Assembly (NCBI GenBank): GCA_947454525.1
Contig: CANGJM010000007.1
Location: forward strand, 1 to 64,000
Reading direction: 5' to 3'
DNA from: Flavobacteriales bacterium
GTDB taxonomy: Bacteria > Bacteroidota > Bacteroidia > Flavobacteriales_D > Crocinitomicaceae
DNA length: 64,000 nucleotides
The notes under the pieces were generated by a model, which saw nothing but the letters and a program-made list of their open reading frames with translations, was not told the origin of the DNA and ran no database searches. This document shows, one piece after another, positions 32,705 to 42,156 of the stretch (the first letter of the stretch is position 1; each line of letters starts with the position of its first letter). The position numbers and the translations under genes were made by a program.

Positions 32705-33495
32705 TATGCGTTAAATTCTATTTCGTATCCAGTGTGTCTTCTCAAGTTGATGACTTTTTGTTCATCCAAATACAGGTATTGTCCACGTATGCCAACCAAT
32801 TTGCCCGTAATGCTTGCTTCTTTGTCAAAAGTCATCGATTGTACCTTGCTTGGATACACAGCAACTGGATAGTTAAATGTAAGGATTTCATCGTTCTCCA
32901 GCCAATATTGCGCCAAATCTGCGGGTAATTCATCGCTAACCTGCCATTTTTCTTCGATCAAATCGATGGAATCATCCTGCATATTACGCAACATGTTCTG
33001 CCAATTTGTTTTATCCGCATAAAAGTCTTTCAATGCAACTTCAATCACTCCAGCTAAATAACGATTGGGAACTTCTGCCAACAAAATAGCTTTGTTTGCT
33101 CCTTGGTCGATCCAGCGTGTTGGAATCTGCGTTGCACGTGTCACACCAACTTTGACGATGTCTGTCGCTGCAAGATACACGTAATGCGGTTGAAGGTGAT
33201 GTTTTATTTCGTACTCGATATCGCGTCCCTTGCCTAAATGTGCTTCGCACAATTCTGGATGTAAAATACAGGGACTTGCTTCCGCTGAATTGCTGAAACA
33301 AGAAAAACAGAATCCTTCACCGAAGGATTTTTTGGTCTTTTTGGCACAGGTACGACAGGTAATGGTGCCTGTCCAGTGCAATTCAATTTCCTTACCAATG
33401 AAATCATTCAAACACACGACTTCCGGATGAGTAGGGAGGAAGTATTGAACTGTTTCCTCGTGTTTCGTGTGCATTTTCTCTAACGTAAACTTCAT
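32704..33495 (-). CDS. DUF2797 family zinc-binding protein
   Basis: The N-terminal part has two CxxC pairs (C47/C50 and C63/C66) that should bind zinc, followed by CILHPELCEAH and the DUF2797 (PF10977) signature HHLQPHYVYLAATDIVKVGV with TRATQIPTRWIDQGANKAIL, a segment that looks like the GIY-YIG nuclease fold. The function of the family is unknown. The gene is coupled by a 4-bp overlap to gldC upstream and by 1 bp to gtrA downstream, linking it to the gliding operon. Confidence 0.85.
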   Translation of the reverse strand: MKFTLEKMHTKHEETVQYFLPTHPEVVCLNDFIGKEIELHWTGTITCRTCAKKTKKSFGEGFCFSCFSNSAEASPCILHPELCEAHLGKGRDIEYEIKHHLQPHYVYLAATDIVKVGVTRATQIPTRWIDQGANKAILLAEVPNRYLAGVIEVALKDFYADKTNWQNMLRNMQDDSIDLIEEKWQVSDELPADLAQYWLENDEILTFNYPVAVYPSKVQSMTFDKEASITGKLVGIRGQYLYLDEQKVINLRRHTGYEIEFNA

Positions 33496-33839
33496 TCCTC
33501 AGGTAGGATTTCCATTTTAGTGGCGAAATGATAACAGTAATCTCTTAAGTCCTCGCTAATTAAATGTTCACCTGTTGCTTTTTCAAAAGTATCGGCCATT
33601 GTCAGCAAAGTTTGATGAAAGAATTGTTTCATTTCTTCAATGCTCATGTCCTTTGTCCATAAGTCGATTTTCATCGTGTTTTTCTCCTTTGGATCCCAAA
33701 TGGAAAGTAAAAAAGCGGATGCTGCGGCATCGGTAACGTTTGTGTCTACCGCGCTCCATTTAATCGCAGATGGAATTTGGTTTGCATCTAATCCAACCGT
33801 GATTACGATGTCGGATTTCTTTGTAATTTGATCACTCAT
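33492..33839 (-). CDS. gldC: Gliding motility protein GldC
   Basis: The 115-residue soluble protein has the GldC pattern: DIVITVGLDANQIPSAIKWS near the start, ASAFLLSIWDPKEKNTMKID and LWTKDMSIEEMKQFFHQTLL in the middle, and a final DLRDYCYHFATKMEIL. GldC is found in gliding Flavobacteriales next to gldB and improves gliding, but is not strictly required in Flavobacterium johnsoniae. The gene starts 2 bp after gldB and overlaps the DUF2797 gene by 4 bp. Confidence 0.93.
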   Translation of the reverse strand: MSDQITKKSDIVITVGLDANQIPSAIKWSAVDTNVTDAAASAFLLSIWDPKEKNTMKIDLWTKDMSIEEMKQFFHQTLLTMADTFEKATGEHLISEDLRDYCYHFATKMEILPEE

Positions 33840-33841
33840 AA

Positions 33842-34855
33842 TTAGTTAACTTGATATTTTTGGAGAATTTTATTGTAAGGTGTTTTCATTAATTCTTTCG
33901 GACTCACGTCATTGTTTTCCATGTATTGTTTCACAATCATGTAGCCCATGAATCGTCCCATACGGTCTGGACTTTCCTGTGGTAATCCTGTTGTAAACGG
34001 TCCTTCATGCAGGAAATTCATGCGGGTTTCTTCGTCTGTTTTGAAGAGTAATTCTTCATCAACGAGGTATTCCCAGAACGCTTTCTCGCTCGCAACTGCC
34101 CAATTGTAGTCCTTTTTGGAATAACGCAACACATCGGATTCGGGTAGTTCCGGTAAACAAATGTGCGTCAGAAAGAGCATTTTTCCCCAGCGGATCATTT
34201 CACTTGCGTAATTATCAGATGTTTCTTCGATTCCGTGTGAACTGATCCAAACGAGAAGTGCATCCGATTCCACAAAGTTCTCTTGCATCGCTTCTTTTAT
34301 CCAGCCGTAAAACTGATTGGATGGAAGTTCTTGAATCAATTTGTCACTTGGACCCAAATAACGTTCTTGTCCAATGGCGATGGACTTGTCCGTACAGTAG
34401 GCGCTCGCGGCAAATCGACTATTGATGAAGTAGATGGAACGTGGTTTTTTCCAGTTCGGCATAAAATACGAGAGTCTTTTGAATCCATTCAACATGAGCT
34501 CACTGGATTCTTTGCGCCATTTCGCTTTAGTGGCTAATTTTTTCTCGAGTGCGGAAATGTATGGATTCACATAAAACCGGTTGATTCCATTGCGAAAAGC
34601 GGTATCGGAAGTCAAGGGAATTTCCAAGGCAAAGGAAAAAGCGAAGTTAAAAAGTTCTTCGTCTTTTTTCTTCAAATCCATGAAAAGCGCATCGCGTTGG
34701 GTCCAATTCGCATGCAAAGCCAACGAATCTAAATTGACAAAATCGATGTTTAATGGAACTTCATCTACGTTTACTTCGTAGGTGTTCGATGAACAGGAAG
34801 CAAAGATGAAAATCACTAATCCAAAAAGCAGTGTTACGAAGCGAAAGGGTTTCAC
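33842..34855 (-). CDS. gldB: Gliding motility lipoprotein GldB
   Basis: A lipoprotein signal (LLFGLVIFIFASC, lipobox cysteine at 20) precedes a 317-residue mature domain with GldB marks: PNWKKPRSIYFINSRFAASA, DKSIAIGQERYLGPSD, and the C-terminal SPDRMGRFMGYMIVKQYMEN. GldB is required for gliding motility and T9SS function in Flavobacterium johnsoniae and is also kept in non-gliding relatives. It is the first gene of gldB-gldC-DUF2797-gtrA and diverges from the barrel-protein/nadE pair across a 46-bp gap. Confidence 0.92.
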   Translation of the reverse strand: MKPFRFVTLLFGLVIFIFASCSSNTYEVNVDEVPLNIDFVNLDSLALHANWTQRDALFMDLKKKDEELFNFAFSFALEIPLTSDTAFRNGINRFYVNPYISALEKKLATKAKWRKESSELMLNGFKRLSYFMPNWKKPRSIYFINSRFAASAYCTDKSIAIGQERYLGPSDKLIQELPSNQFYGWIKEAMQENFVESDALLVWISSHGIEETSDNYASEMIRWGKMLFLTHICLPELPESDVLRYSKKDYNWAVASEKAFWEYLVDEELLFKTDEETRMNFLHEGPFTTGLPQESPDRMGRFMGYMIVKQYMENNDVSPKELMKTPYNKILQKYQVN

Positions 34856-34864
34856 GATAATTCT

Positions 34865-34872
34865 TATTTTTG
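34865..34872 (+). promoter_or_regulatory. Promoter -7 box (TATTTTTG) for the barrel protein/nadE operon
   Basis: An exact TAnnTTTG box lies in the 46-bp divergent gap between gldB and the 34902 gene, ending 29 bp before the ATG. Confidence 0.45.
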
Positions 34873-34901
34873 TTCAAAATTAACACTTAAAACAGAATCA
34901 C

Positions 34902-35729
34902 ATGAGATCAATGTCAATCAAACGAGTATCAAGCGTTATTTTTTCAGCTTTCATCGCTGTTGGAGTGCAGTCTCAAACGGTTGGAGATAAATCCTTACAA
35001 GCGGGATTAGTTGGTGGAGTTGGTATCAGTATGTTGAAAATGGGAACGAACAACCTTTCCGCGAATGGTGTAGGAGCAACGTTCACGTTAGGAACAAATT
35101 TCACGAAAGCGTTTAAAGAAACGAAAAACCTTGCATACACCTTTGGTTTAGAGTTTGACATTGAAAACTTGAATTATAAAAAAGAGAACGCAAATGTTTT
35201 TTATCGCTATACGGATAAAGTGATTAAAAATCAGAAGGAAACAGTTGCAACGACCGACAAATACTTTTTGTTAAGCGAGCGCACATACAATCCAGTTTAC
35301 ATCAGTCTGCCTATCTATTTGAATTTCAGAACAGAGTTCATCGGTGATTTTCGATATTTCGCCAATTTTGGATTACGCAATCGCTTCCTCGTTTCTAATA
35401 AAATCAACGATACTGGATTTTCATTAGACAATTTGAATGATCCATTTCAATCTTGGCAAAATCAAGAAAATGTTGACATGACATCCAAAGGGGAATTATT
35501 TATTTTCAATTCCAACATTGGATTTTCTGGTGGAGCGGAATGGAATTTCGCAGGGACAACTGTTTTGAAAGCAGAACTTGGTTACTATTACGGATTCGTT
35601 CCTTTGTTTCTAGATCGTTCAGATGATAAAAAGAACTTGTTTATTTTAGATAACAATTTCAACAAGGTATATTTCTCCAATAAATCAACTCAAAACCAAG
35701 TGGTATTGAAAGTCTCAATCCTTTTTTAA
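34902..35729 (+). CDS. Outer-membrane beta-barrel protein, PorT-like
   Basis: A signal peptide (cleavage after VGVQSQ, about residue 25) is followed by about 250 residues with the alternating strand pattern of an eight-stranded barrel (LVGGVGISMLKMGTN, TFGLEFDIENLNYKK, YISLPIYLNFRTEFIGD, FRYFANFGLRNRFLVSN) and a C-terminal strand ending in phenylalanine (VVLKVSILF), which the Bam complex recognises. It resembles the PorT/OMP_b-brl_2 group (PF13568), but this does not prove it is PorT itself. Its TAA directly precedes the TTG start of nadE, so the two are co-translated. Confidence 0.8.
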   Translation: MRSMSIKRVSSVIFSAFIAVGVQSQTVGDKSLQAGLVGGVGISMLKMGTNNLSANGVGATFTLGTNFTKAFKETKNLAYTFGLEFDIENLNYKKENANVFYRYTDKVIKNQKETVATTDKYFLLSERTYNPVYISLPIYLNFRTEFIGDFRYFANFGLRNRFLVSNKINDTGFSLDNLNDPFQSWQNQENVDMTSKGELFIFNSNIGFSGGAEWNFAGTTVLKAELGYYYGFVPLFLDRSDDKKNLFILDNNFNKVYFSNKSTQNQVVLKVSILF

Positions 35730-36506
35730 TTGAATCCAATTGCCTCTCATATTGTCGCTTGGTTAAAATCCTACCAAGAAAAAGCACGCGTTGATGGTTT
35801 CATCATCGGTGTTTCTGGTGGCGTTGATTCGGCCTTAACGTCCACTTTGTGTGCCTTGACCGGTGCAAAAGTAATTTTGTTGAATATGCCGATTCGTCAA
35901 ACCAGTGCGGAATACAATCGCGCTCAAGAACATATTCAAGATTTGAAAAGTCGGTTTCCAAATGTGCAAGCCTTCGAAATTCCTTTGACCGAGATATTTT
36001 CTTCTTTCGAATCCGTGATGCCTTTTGAAATTTCATCTCAAGCATTAGCGATGGCAAATTCTCGTTCGCGCTTGCGCATGATGACGTTGTACGCAGTCGG
36101 ACAAGCGAATCGTTGTTTGGTTACTGGAACAGGAAATCGAGTTGAAGACTTTGGTGTTGGCTTCTTTACGAAATACGGTGATGGTGGTGTGGATGTGAGT
36201 CCAATCGCTGATTTAACCAAAACGGAAGTGTTTCAATTGGCGGAATCGTTAAACGTTGTCAATTCTATTTTAACTGCTGCGCCAACAGATGGACTTTGGG
36301 AAGATGGACGAAGTGATGAAGATCAAATCGGCGCTACGTATCCAGAATTGGAGTGGGCGATGGATTATCAAGGAGATTCGACTGAATTAACTGTAAGAGA
36401 AAAAGAAGTACTGCGTATTTACCAAGGATTCCATTCAGCAAATAAGCACAAAATGGAACCGATTCCCGTTTGCCTCATTCCAAGAGAATTGAAAAATGCA
36501 GAATAA
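35730..36506 (+). CDS. nadE: NAD synthetase, ammonia-dependent
   Basis: NadE makes NAD from deamido-NAD, ATP and ammonia. The PP-loop ATP motif GVSGGVDSALTSTLCA lies at residues 27-42. ANSRSRLRMMTLYAVGQ and LVTGTGNRVEDFGVGFFTKY are the family's dimer and substrate motifs. No N-terminal glutaminase domain is present, so ammonia is the donor. The start is TTG, immediately after the TAA of the upstream barrel gene; no in-frame ATG exists before the conserved region. It overlaps the first possible ATG of the WG-repeat gene. Confidence 0.94.
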   Translation: MNPIASHIVAWLKSYQEKARVDGFIIGVSGGVDSALTSTLCALTGAKVILLNMPIRQTSAEYNRAQEHIQDLKSRFPNVQAFEIPLTEIFSSFESVMPFEISSQALAMANSRSRLRMMTLYAVGQANRCLVTGTGNRVEDFGVGFFTKYGDGGVDVSPIADLTKTEVFQLAESLNVVNSILTAAPTDGLWEDGRSDEDQIGATYPELEWAMDYQGDSTELTVREKEVLRIYQGFHSANKHKMEPIPVCLIPRELKNAE

Positions 36507-36528
36507 AAGGAAATTTATGGCCTTTGAC

Positions 36529-38490
36529 ATGAAAAGAAATGGTGTATTTCTCTGCTTCTTTTTATGTTCACTTTTTTCAATGAGTACTTTCGGACAAAAA
36601 TCCATCGAAAAAGGATTTGCCGATTTACAAGAAAAAAACTTCGGATTAGCAAATGAACATTTTCGTTCTGGCTTGAAAAAAAGCGGAAGCATAGCGTGTT
36701 TCGGATTATCAAAATTATTCATTACGCAGGATTTTCGAAACCTGGATAGTGCCTATGTTTATGTCTTAAAGGCGGATTCTTTGTGGGCAGCTGTTTCTGA
36801 AAAAGTCAAAGTCAAGTGGAAAAGCGATTTTTCGTTTGATAAAATGGCGATTGAAGCGCAACAACAGTTGGTTAGTCAGTTGATTTTTGATGAAATTCAA
36901 GCGAATCCAACGGTGTATGCTTGGAATCAATTTATTCAGCATCATGCTCAATTCCTCTCCAGAAATACAGCGATTTATCTGCGAGATCAATTAGCCTTTC
37001 AGTTGGCAAAAGAGAAGAAAACTTCTGTAGCCTTAAAAATGTACATGGATTCCTTACCGGAATCTTCCTTTGCGCAAGAAGCCAAACATCTTTATTTTGA
37101 TTTGGAATATGCTGAAATGACCAACGATGGACAATTAGCTTCCTATGTTCGGTTTTACGAAAATTGTCCGACAAACACCCATTTGATGGAAGCGGCGAAA
37201 GAAATTTACCGTCTAGCTACCATCAATCACTCATTGGAAGAATATGTTCACTTTGTGCGCACGTATCAGTCTAGTCCATTTGTGAACGAGGCGTGGAGAA
37301 ACGTGTACAAAATTTACTTGAAGGATTATTCAGTAGAAAAATATGCGGCGTTTCAACAGGAATTTCCTAATTATCCGTTTATGCAAGAATTAGCGGTGGA
37401 TATTGATTTGTTCCAAATGAAGTTGTATCCAGTCATCTCTGTAGGGAAATATGGCTTTATGAATACGCAAGGAAAATTGATGATTCCTGCGATGTATAAT
37501 GAGGTTGGTCCATTCCAAGAAGGATTGGCTGTTGTTTCCAAGGATGATAAATTTGGCATCATAGACAAGAAAAATCAAATGGTTGTTGATTTTCAATACG
37601 ATGAAATACTCGAGTTTGTACAAAACAGAGCGATTGTAAGGAAAGGTGAAAAGTACGGTGTAATTGATCGTTTAGGGAAATTGGTTTTTCCATTGATTTA
37701 TGAGGACATCAGTATTCGAGAAGACAGTCTTTATGAAGCCATAGAGGAAGGAAGGTCACATTATTTTGATTTAAATTATTCACAACAATTATCATTGAGT
37801 GGGATTGTTTTTATTGATTTTTCTAAATACACTTCTTCACGTCACCCAGAATTTGAATTTGTCGGCGATCTAGATCGAACTTCCAATAGGGCGGTTGTCA
37901 AAGTTTCCGGACAACTAAATTACATTGATTCAACGGGGAAATTGATGTTGACGAATTCATTGGAATGGTTTCCAGATGCTTTAAGTGTCGCTAAATACAA
38001 CAATGGTTTTGCTGTTTACCGTAAAAAAGATAAATATGGTTTGATTGACATCAACGGGAAAGTTGTTCAGAAAAATGTCTATGAGTCGAGCGGTCCGTTT
38101 ACTGGATTTTGGCCGGTGAAGGACAAAGGCAATTGGGCGCTTTTGGATGTGAAAGGAAAGGTCATCTTGCCTTTTGAATATGATTTCATTCGTTTCATGC
38201 CGGATTTAGGTTATTTAATCGAGCGAGAAGAACAGTTTGGATTGCTGAATTCGATGGGAAATATGATTTTACCTGTTTCTTTTTCGACGATCAAACGTTT
38301 TGAAGACGCGTATTACTTGGTATCCATAGATGAAAAGTTTGGTTTGTTTTTGAAAGATGGACGAGAAATACTTCCAATTCAATATGAGCGAATTCAACGA
38401 TTTGATGTAGAATCATTTGTTTTGACACTAGATGGTCGCTTAACGTATTTCTTCCCTGAAACACGTGCGTTTATAAGTTTGGCGGAATGA
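36529..38490 (+). CDS. Secreted WG-repeat protein
   Basis: I start at the third ATG (36529) because MKRNGVFLCFFLCSLFSMST then forms a clean signal peptide; the frame is open from 36496. Residues about 25-310 are helical, TPR-like (DLQEKNFGLANEHFRSGLKK). Residues about 315-640 carry repeated WG/KWG units (KYGFMNTQGKLMIPAMYNEV, KFGIIDKKNQMVVDFQYDEI, KYGVIDRLGKLVFPLIYEDI, NWALLDVKGKVILPFEYDFI), which fold as a beta-propeller-like structure for protein contacts. No sorting domain is seen, so it is likely periplasmic. It overlaps the TonB-domain gene by 4 bp. Confidence 0.83.
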   Translation: MKRNGVFLCFFLCSLFSMSTFGQKSIEKGFADLQEKNFGLANEHFRSGLKKSGSIACFGLSKLFITQDFRNLDSAYVYVLKADSLWAAVSEKVKVKWKSDFSFDKMAIEAQQQLVSQLIFDEIQANPTVYAWNQFIQHHAQFLSRNTAIYLRDQLAFQLAKEKKTSVALKMYMDSLPESSFAQEAKHLYFDLEYAEMTNDGQLASYVRFYENCPTNTHLMEAAKEIYRLATINHSLEEYVHFVRTYQSSPFVNEAWRNVYKIYLKDYSVEKYAAFQQEFPNYPFMQELAVDIDLFQMKLYPVISVGKYGFMNTQGKLMIPAMYNEVGPFQEGLAVVSKDDKFGIIDKKNQMVVDFQYDEILEFVQNRAIVRKGEKYGVIDRLGKLVFPLIYEDISIREDSLYEAIEEGRSHYFDLNYSQQLSLSGIVFIDFSKYTSSRHPEFEFVGDLDRTSNRAVVKVSGQLNYIDSTGKLMLTNSLEWFPDALSVAKYNNGFAVYRKKDKYGLIDINGKVVQKNVYESSGPFTGFWPVKDKGNWALLDVKGKVILPFEYDFIRFMPDLGYLIEREEQFGLLNSMGNMILPVSFSTIKRFEDAYYLVSIDEKFGLFLKDGREILPIQYERIQRFDVESFVLTLDGRLTYFFPETRAFISLAE

Positions 38491-39260
38491 AAAGAATACT
38501 GAAAAATCCGGAGCAGTTCTTTAAAATCCTCATGGGAATCATGACCATCTACGTCGGTGTTTTCGTTTATTTGGAATTGACAACCGTCCGAAAAGAGACA
38601 GCGATTGAAGCGGATGAGTTTTCTGTTGCCATTCAAGAAGTTCCGGAAGAAGTAGAATTGACCCTTCAACAAGATCCAGCATTTCAGGCTGGGGCAGACG
38701 TTCACAATGTCGTTCGGGATGCATCAGATTCGCGTCAACGTTCCAATCAAGATTGGTCGCAAGATGCAGCAAGTTCTACGCGCTCGGGTAATCCAGAACA
38801 AAGCGCTAGAGATTTTGAACGAAGTTTGTACGATGAATTTGGTGGGGCAAGAGAACGGGAACGCATTCAAGCGCAGTCGGCGGAACGCATCAAAAACAAC
38901 AACACCGGCTCCAGTGGAAAATTGAATCCAACAACGACTCAAAGTGGGAGTCAAAACCAATATGCGGGAAGTGTCATGGTTGATTTTTCTCTTCCCGGAA
39001 GGACCGCCTTTGAAAACAAGAAGTGGTATATCCGAAATCCAGGTTACACATGTGGATACAATTCAGCTGGAACCGTTGTGGTCACGATTACGGTGAATAA
39101 TGCGGGGAGAGTAATTTCCAAGTCCGTAGATAATAACCGCAGTACAGCTGCCACGCCATGCATGATCGAGCAAGCGTTGAAATATGCAGGAATCTCACGT
39201 TTTAACGCCGGTTCCGGAAATGTAACTGGATACATCAGTTACCGTTTTGTTTCTCAATGA
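38487..39260 (+). CDS. Inner-membrane-anchored protein with TonB-like C-terminal domain
   Basis: One transmembrane helix (FFKILMGIMTIYVGVFVYLE, about residues 11-30) anchors the N-terminus. A long charged, coiled and Gln/Ser-rich segment (about 35-165) follows, as needed to cross the periplasm, and the last 80 residues have the TonB C-terminal pattern (TVVVTITVNNAGRVISKSVD, then CMIEQALKYAGISRFNAG, ending GYISYRFVSQ). This layout is that of TonB-like energy transducers, though no exbB/exbD is next to it. It is coupled by a 4-bp overlap to the WG-repeat gene. Confidence 0.78.
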   Translation: MKRILKNPEQFFKILMGIMTIYVGVFVYLELTTVRKETAIEADEFSVAIQEVPEEVELTLQQDPAFQAGADVHNVVRDASDSRQRSNQDWSQDAASSTRSGNPEQSARDFERSLYDEFGGARERERIQAQSAERIKNNNTGSSGKLNPTTTQSGSQNQYAGSVMVDFSLPGRTAFENKKWYIRNPGYTCGYNSAGTVVVTITVNNAGRVISKSVDNNRSTAATPCMIEQALKYAGISRFNAGSGNVTGYISYRFVSQ

Positions 39261-39302
39261 TGATATTTTAATCAAAATAATGATGAGTTATTTGGATTTT
39301 GT

Positions 39303-39323
39303 TATTTTTGTAGTCTAAAAGAC
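39303..39323 (+). promoter_or_regulatory. Promoter -7 box and GTCTAAAAGAC operator-like palindrome
   Basis: TATTTTTG (39303-39310) is an exact TAnnTTTG box. Two bases downstream lies GTCTAAAAGAC (39313-39323), a perfect 4-bp inverted repeat with a 3-base centre, 7 bp before the ATG of the repressor gene. A repressor bound there would block transcription start, so it is a natural autoregulatory site. Confidence 0.45.
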
Positions 39324-39330
39324 ACAAAAT

Positions 39331-40146
39331 ATGTTCATTGCGGCTAATTTAAAATTACTCAGAAAGCGTTCAGGAAAATCACAAGAAGAATTAGCGCAAG
39401 CACTTGGATTAAACCGTTCAACCTACAGTGGATATGAAAACGAAGTAGCACAACCCAGTTTGGAGATGTTGCTTTCCATTTCTCAATACCACAAAGTCAC
39501 GTTGGATGACTTAATCGCAAAGGACTTTTCTACATACGCGGACTCCGATTGGAATTCTTTGGCGAATCATTGGAAGACAGGAGCACAAGGAACGAACTTG
39601 CGTATTTTGACAACGGTGGTAAACTCCGACAACGAAGAGGAAGTGGAGTTGATACCAGAGAAGGTTCGTGCAGGCTACGTCGCAGGATATGCGGATCCTG
39701 AATTCATGAGAGATTTGCCGACTCTGAAATTGCCTTTTTTATCCAAAAACAGAAAGTACCGAGCATTTCCAATTTCTGGAGACTCCATGCCACCGGTTTC
39801 CCATGGATCCTATGTCGTGGGGGAATTTGTGCAAGATTGGTTGAGTTTGCCTTCAAATTCACCCTGTGTGATTGTCACAAATAACGATGGGATTGTTTTC
39901 AAATATGTGTTTAATCAATTGAAAGAAGCGCAGCAATTACTGTTGGTTTCCTCGAATCCAAGTTATGAACCTTATACCGTTTCTGTAGAAAATGTATTGG
40001 AGGTTTGGCGCTTTGTTTCGTACATCTCCAAAGAGATTCCGGATGTCCAATTGGATGCCGAAGGAATGGGTGCTTCCTTCCGAAATTTACAAAAGGATAT
40101 CCAACAAATTCTGATTCACTTATCGGATCCAAATAGTAAGGCGTGA
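39331..40146 (+). CDS. CI/LexA-like transcriptional repressor (XRE + S24 domain)
   Basis: Residues 5-60 are an XRE helix-turn-helix (LKLLRKRSGKSQEELAQALG, LNRSTYSGYENEVAQPSLEM). Residues 125-215 resemble the S24/LexA C-terminal peptidase fold with GDSMPPVSHGSYVVGE, where S152 would be the catalytic serine, and a lysine in IVFKYVFNQL that could be its partner. No clear Ala-Gly cleavage site is seen, so self-cleavage is uncertain. A C-terminal helical tail follows. This family is widespread in Bacteroidota, and its targets are unknown. No phage genes lie near it. Confidence 0.85.
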   Translation: MFIAANLKLLRKRSGKSQEELAQALGLNRSTYSGYENEVAQPSLEMLLSISQYHKVTLDDLIAKDFSTYADSDWNSLANHWKTGAQGTNLRILTTVVNSDNEEEVELIPEKVRAGYVAGYADPEFMRDLPTLKLPFLSKNRKYRAFPISGDSMPPVSHGSYVVGEFVQDWLSLPSNSPCVIVTNNDGIVFKYVFNQLKEAQQLLLVSSNPSYEPYTVSVENVLEVWRFVSYISKEIPDVQLDAEGMGASFRNLQKDIQQILIHLSDPNSKA

Positions 40147-40173
40147 TTCCTTCCTAAATCCCACGGATATTAT

Positions 40174-40181
40174 TATCTTTG
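40174..40181 (+). promoter_or_regulatory. Promoter -7 box (TATCTTTG) for thrS
   Basis: An exact TAnnTTTG box in the gap between the repressor gene and thrS, ending 24 bp before the thrS ATG; it probably drives thrS-infC-rpmI-rplT. Confidence 0.55.
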
Positions 40182-40205
40182 CACTTCAAAATACGATAAG
40201 AACAG

Positions 40206-42140
40206 ATGATTCAGGTTACTTTTCCAGATGGAACAATCAGGGAATATGAGAAGGGGACTTCTGCATTGCAAATCGCAATGTCTATTTCCGAAGGATTGGC
40301 GCGTAATGTACTAGCAGCACGTGTCAACGGTCAAGTGAAGGATGCGGTCCTTCCAATCAACGAAAATTGTGAATTGCAATTGTTGACCTGGAACGATACG
40401 GATGGAAAATCGACCATGTGGCATTCATCTGCCCACCTAATGGCTGAAGCTTTAGAATTTCATTTTCCAGGTGTCAAACTTGCAATAGGTCCACCAGTAA
40501 ACAGTGGATTCTATTACGATGTTGACTTTATGGATTATTCGATTTCCGAGAAAGACTTGGAGAAAATCGAGCAAAAAATGAAGGAATTAGCGAAAGCGAA
40601 GAATCCATTTATTCGTCAAGAAATTTCAAAAGCCGACGCAATTGCGTACTTCACGGAGAAACAAGATCCATATAAATTGGAATTGCTTTCTGAATTAGAA
40701 GACGGCACGATTACCTTCTATACCCAAGGAAATTTTACTGATTTATGCCGTGGTCCACACATTCCGGACACTGGCTTCATCAAAGCAGTGAAGTTGACAG
40801 CTATTGCTGGAGCCTATTGGAGAGGGGATGAGAAAAACAAACAATTAACACGTATTTATGGTGTTACGTTCCCGAAGCAAGCTGAATTAACAGAGCATTT
40901 AGAGAAGTTAGAAGAAGCAAAGCGTCGCGATCACCGAAAATTAGGAAAAGAATTGGAGTTGTTTACCTTCTCACAAAAGGTTGGACAAGGATTGCCAATG
41001 TGGTTACCGAAAGGAGCAGCGTTGAGAGAACGTTTGGAGAATTTCTTGAAGAAAGCACAGAAAAAAGCCGGATACCAGCAGGTGATTACTCCGCATATTG
41101 GAAATAAAGAGTTGTATGTAACCTCTGGACATTACGAAAAGTATGGTGCGGATTCATTTCAGCCCATTCGTACGCCAGATCCAAATGAAGAGTTCTATTT
41201 AAAACCAATGAATTGTCCGCATCACTGTGAGATTTTTAGAGCGAAGCCGAGGTCTTACAAGGACTTACCTGCACGTTTTGCAGAGTTTGGAACAGTGTAT
41301 CGTTATGAGCAATCGGGTGAGTTACACGGACTGACAAGAGTACGTGGATTTACACAGGATGATGCGCATATTTTCTGTACGCAAGAACAGGTGAAAGATG
41401 AATTCAAAAACGTCATTGACATTGTTCTTTACGTTTTGAAAACCTTAAACTTCCATAATTTCAAGGCGCAGATTTCTTTGCGTGATAAAGTTAACCGTGA
41501 AAAATACATCGGTTCTGAAGAAAACTGGGTAAAAGCGGAGCAAGCAATTATTGAAGCTGCTGCGGAAAAAGAATTACCAACGGTTGTTGAATACGGCGAG
41601 GCGGCATTCTACGGACCAAAATTGGATTTCATGGTGCAAGATGCGCTTGGTAGAGAGTGGCAACTTGGAACAATTCAAGTAGATTACAATTTACCGGAAC
41701 GATTTGACTTGGAGTACGTTGGGGCGGATAATCAAAAACATCGTCCAGTGATGATTCACCGTGCGCCTTTTGGTTCCATGGAAAGATTCGTTGCGGTATT
41801 GTTAGAACATTGCGCTGGAGACTTCCCACTTTGGTTGTCAACCGAGCAATTTATTGTCCTTCCAATTTCAGATAAATACAACGAGTACGCAGAAAAAGTT
41901 TTAGAATTCCTAAATAATTACGATATTCGCGGACTTGTTGACGACCGAAATGAAAAAATTGGTAAGAAAATACGTGATGCCGAGTTGGCGAAAGTGCCAT
42001 ATATGTTGATTGTTGGAGAGAAAGAGTTTGAATCAAACCAAGTATCAGTAAGACAAAGAGGACACGGAGATCACGGTTCAGTTACCCAAGAAGCGTTTGT
42101 TGCAATGGTGCAAGAAGCAATCGCTGCGGAATTGTCATAA
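40206..42140 (+). CDS. thrS: Threonyl-tRNA synthetase
   Basis: This class II synthetase charges tRNA-Thr in the cytoplasm. In order: the TGS domain (1-60, [20 protein letters not shown]), the editing domain with [11 protein letters not shown] and the later CRGPH, and the catalytic core. The core shows the zinc cysteine in [10 protein letters not shown], motif 2 [20 protein letters not shown] and motif 3 [13 protein letters not shown]. The C-terminal anticodon-binding domain begins [15 protein letters not shown]. The 644-residue length is normal. It heads the conserved thrS-infC-rpmI-rplT group. Confidence 0.98.
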   Translation: MIQVTFPDGTIREYEKGTSALQIAMSISEGLARNVLAARVNGQVKDAVLPINENCELQLLTWNDTDGKSTMWHSSAHLMAEALEFHFPGVKLAIGPPVNSGFYYDVDFMDYSISEKDLEKIEQKMKELAKAKNPFIRQEISKADAIAYFTEKQDPYKLELLSELEDGTITFYTQGNFTDLCRGPHIPDTGFIKAVKLTAIAGAYWRGDEKNKQLTRIYGVTFPKQAELTEHLEKLEEAKRRDHRKLGKELELFTFSQKVGQGLPMWLPKGAALRERLENFLKKAQKKAGYQQVITPHIGNKELYVTSGHYEKYGADSFQPIRTPDPNEEFYLKPMNCPHHCEIFRAKPRSYKDLPARFAEFGTVYRYEQSGELHGLTRVRGFTQDDAHIFCTQEQVKDEFKNVIDIVLYVLKTLNFHNFKAQISLRDKVNREKYIGSEENWVKAEQAIIEAAAEKELPTVVEYGEAAFYGPKLDFMVQDALGREWQLGTIQVDYNLPERFDLEYVGADNQKHRPVMIHRAPFGSMERFVAVLLEHCAGDFPLWLSTEQFIVLPISDKYNEYAEKVLEFLNNYDIRGLVDDRNEKIGKKIRDAELAKVPYMLIVGEKEFESNQVSVRQRGHGDHGSVTQEAFVAMVQEAIAAELS

Positions 42141-42156
42141 GTATTTAAATTATTGA

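Noticed and set aside
39331-40146. Prophage remnant around the CI-like repressor
   Set aside because: The neighbours are nadE-linked and thrS operon genes; there is no integrase, Cro, terminase or attachment repeat.
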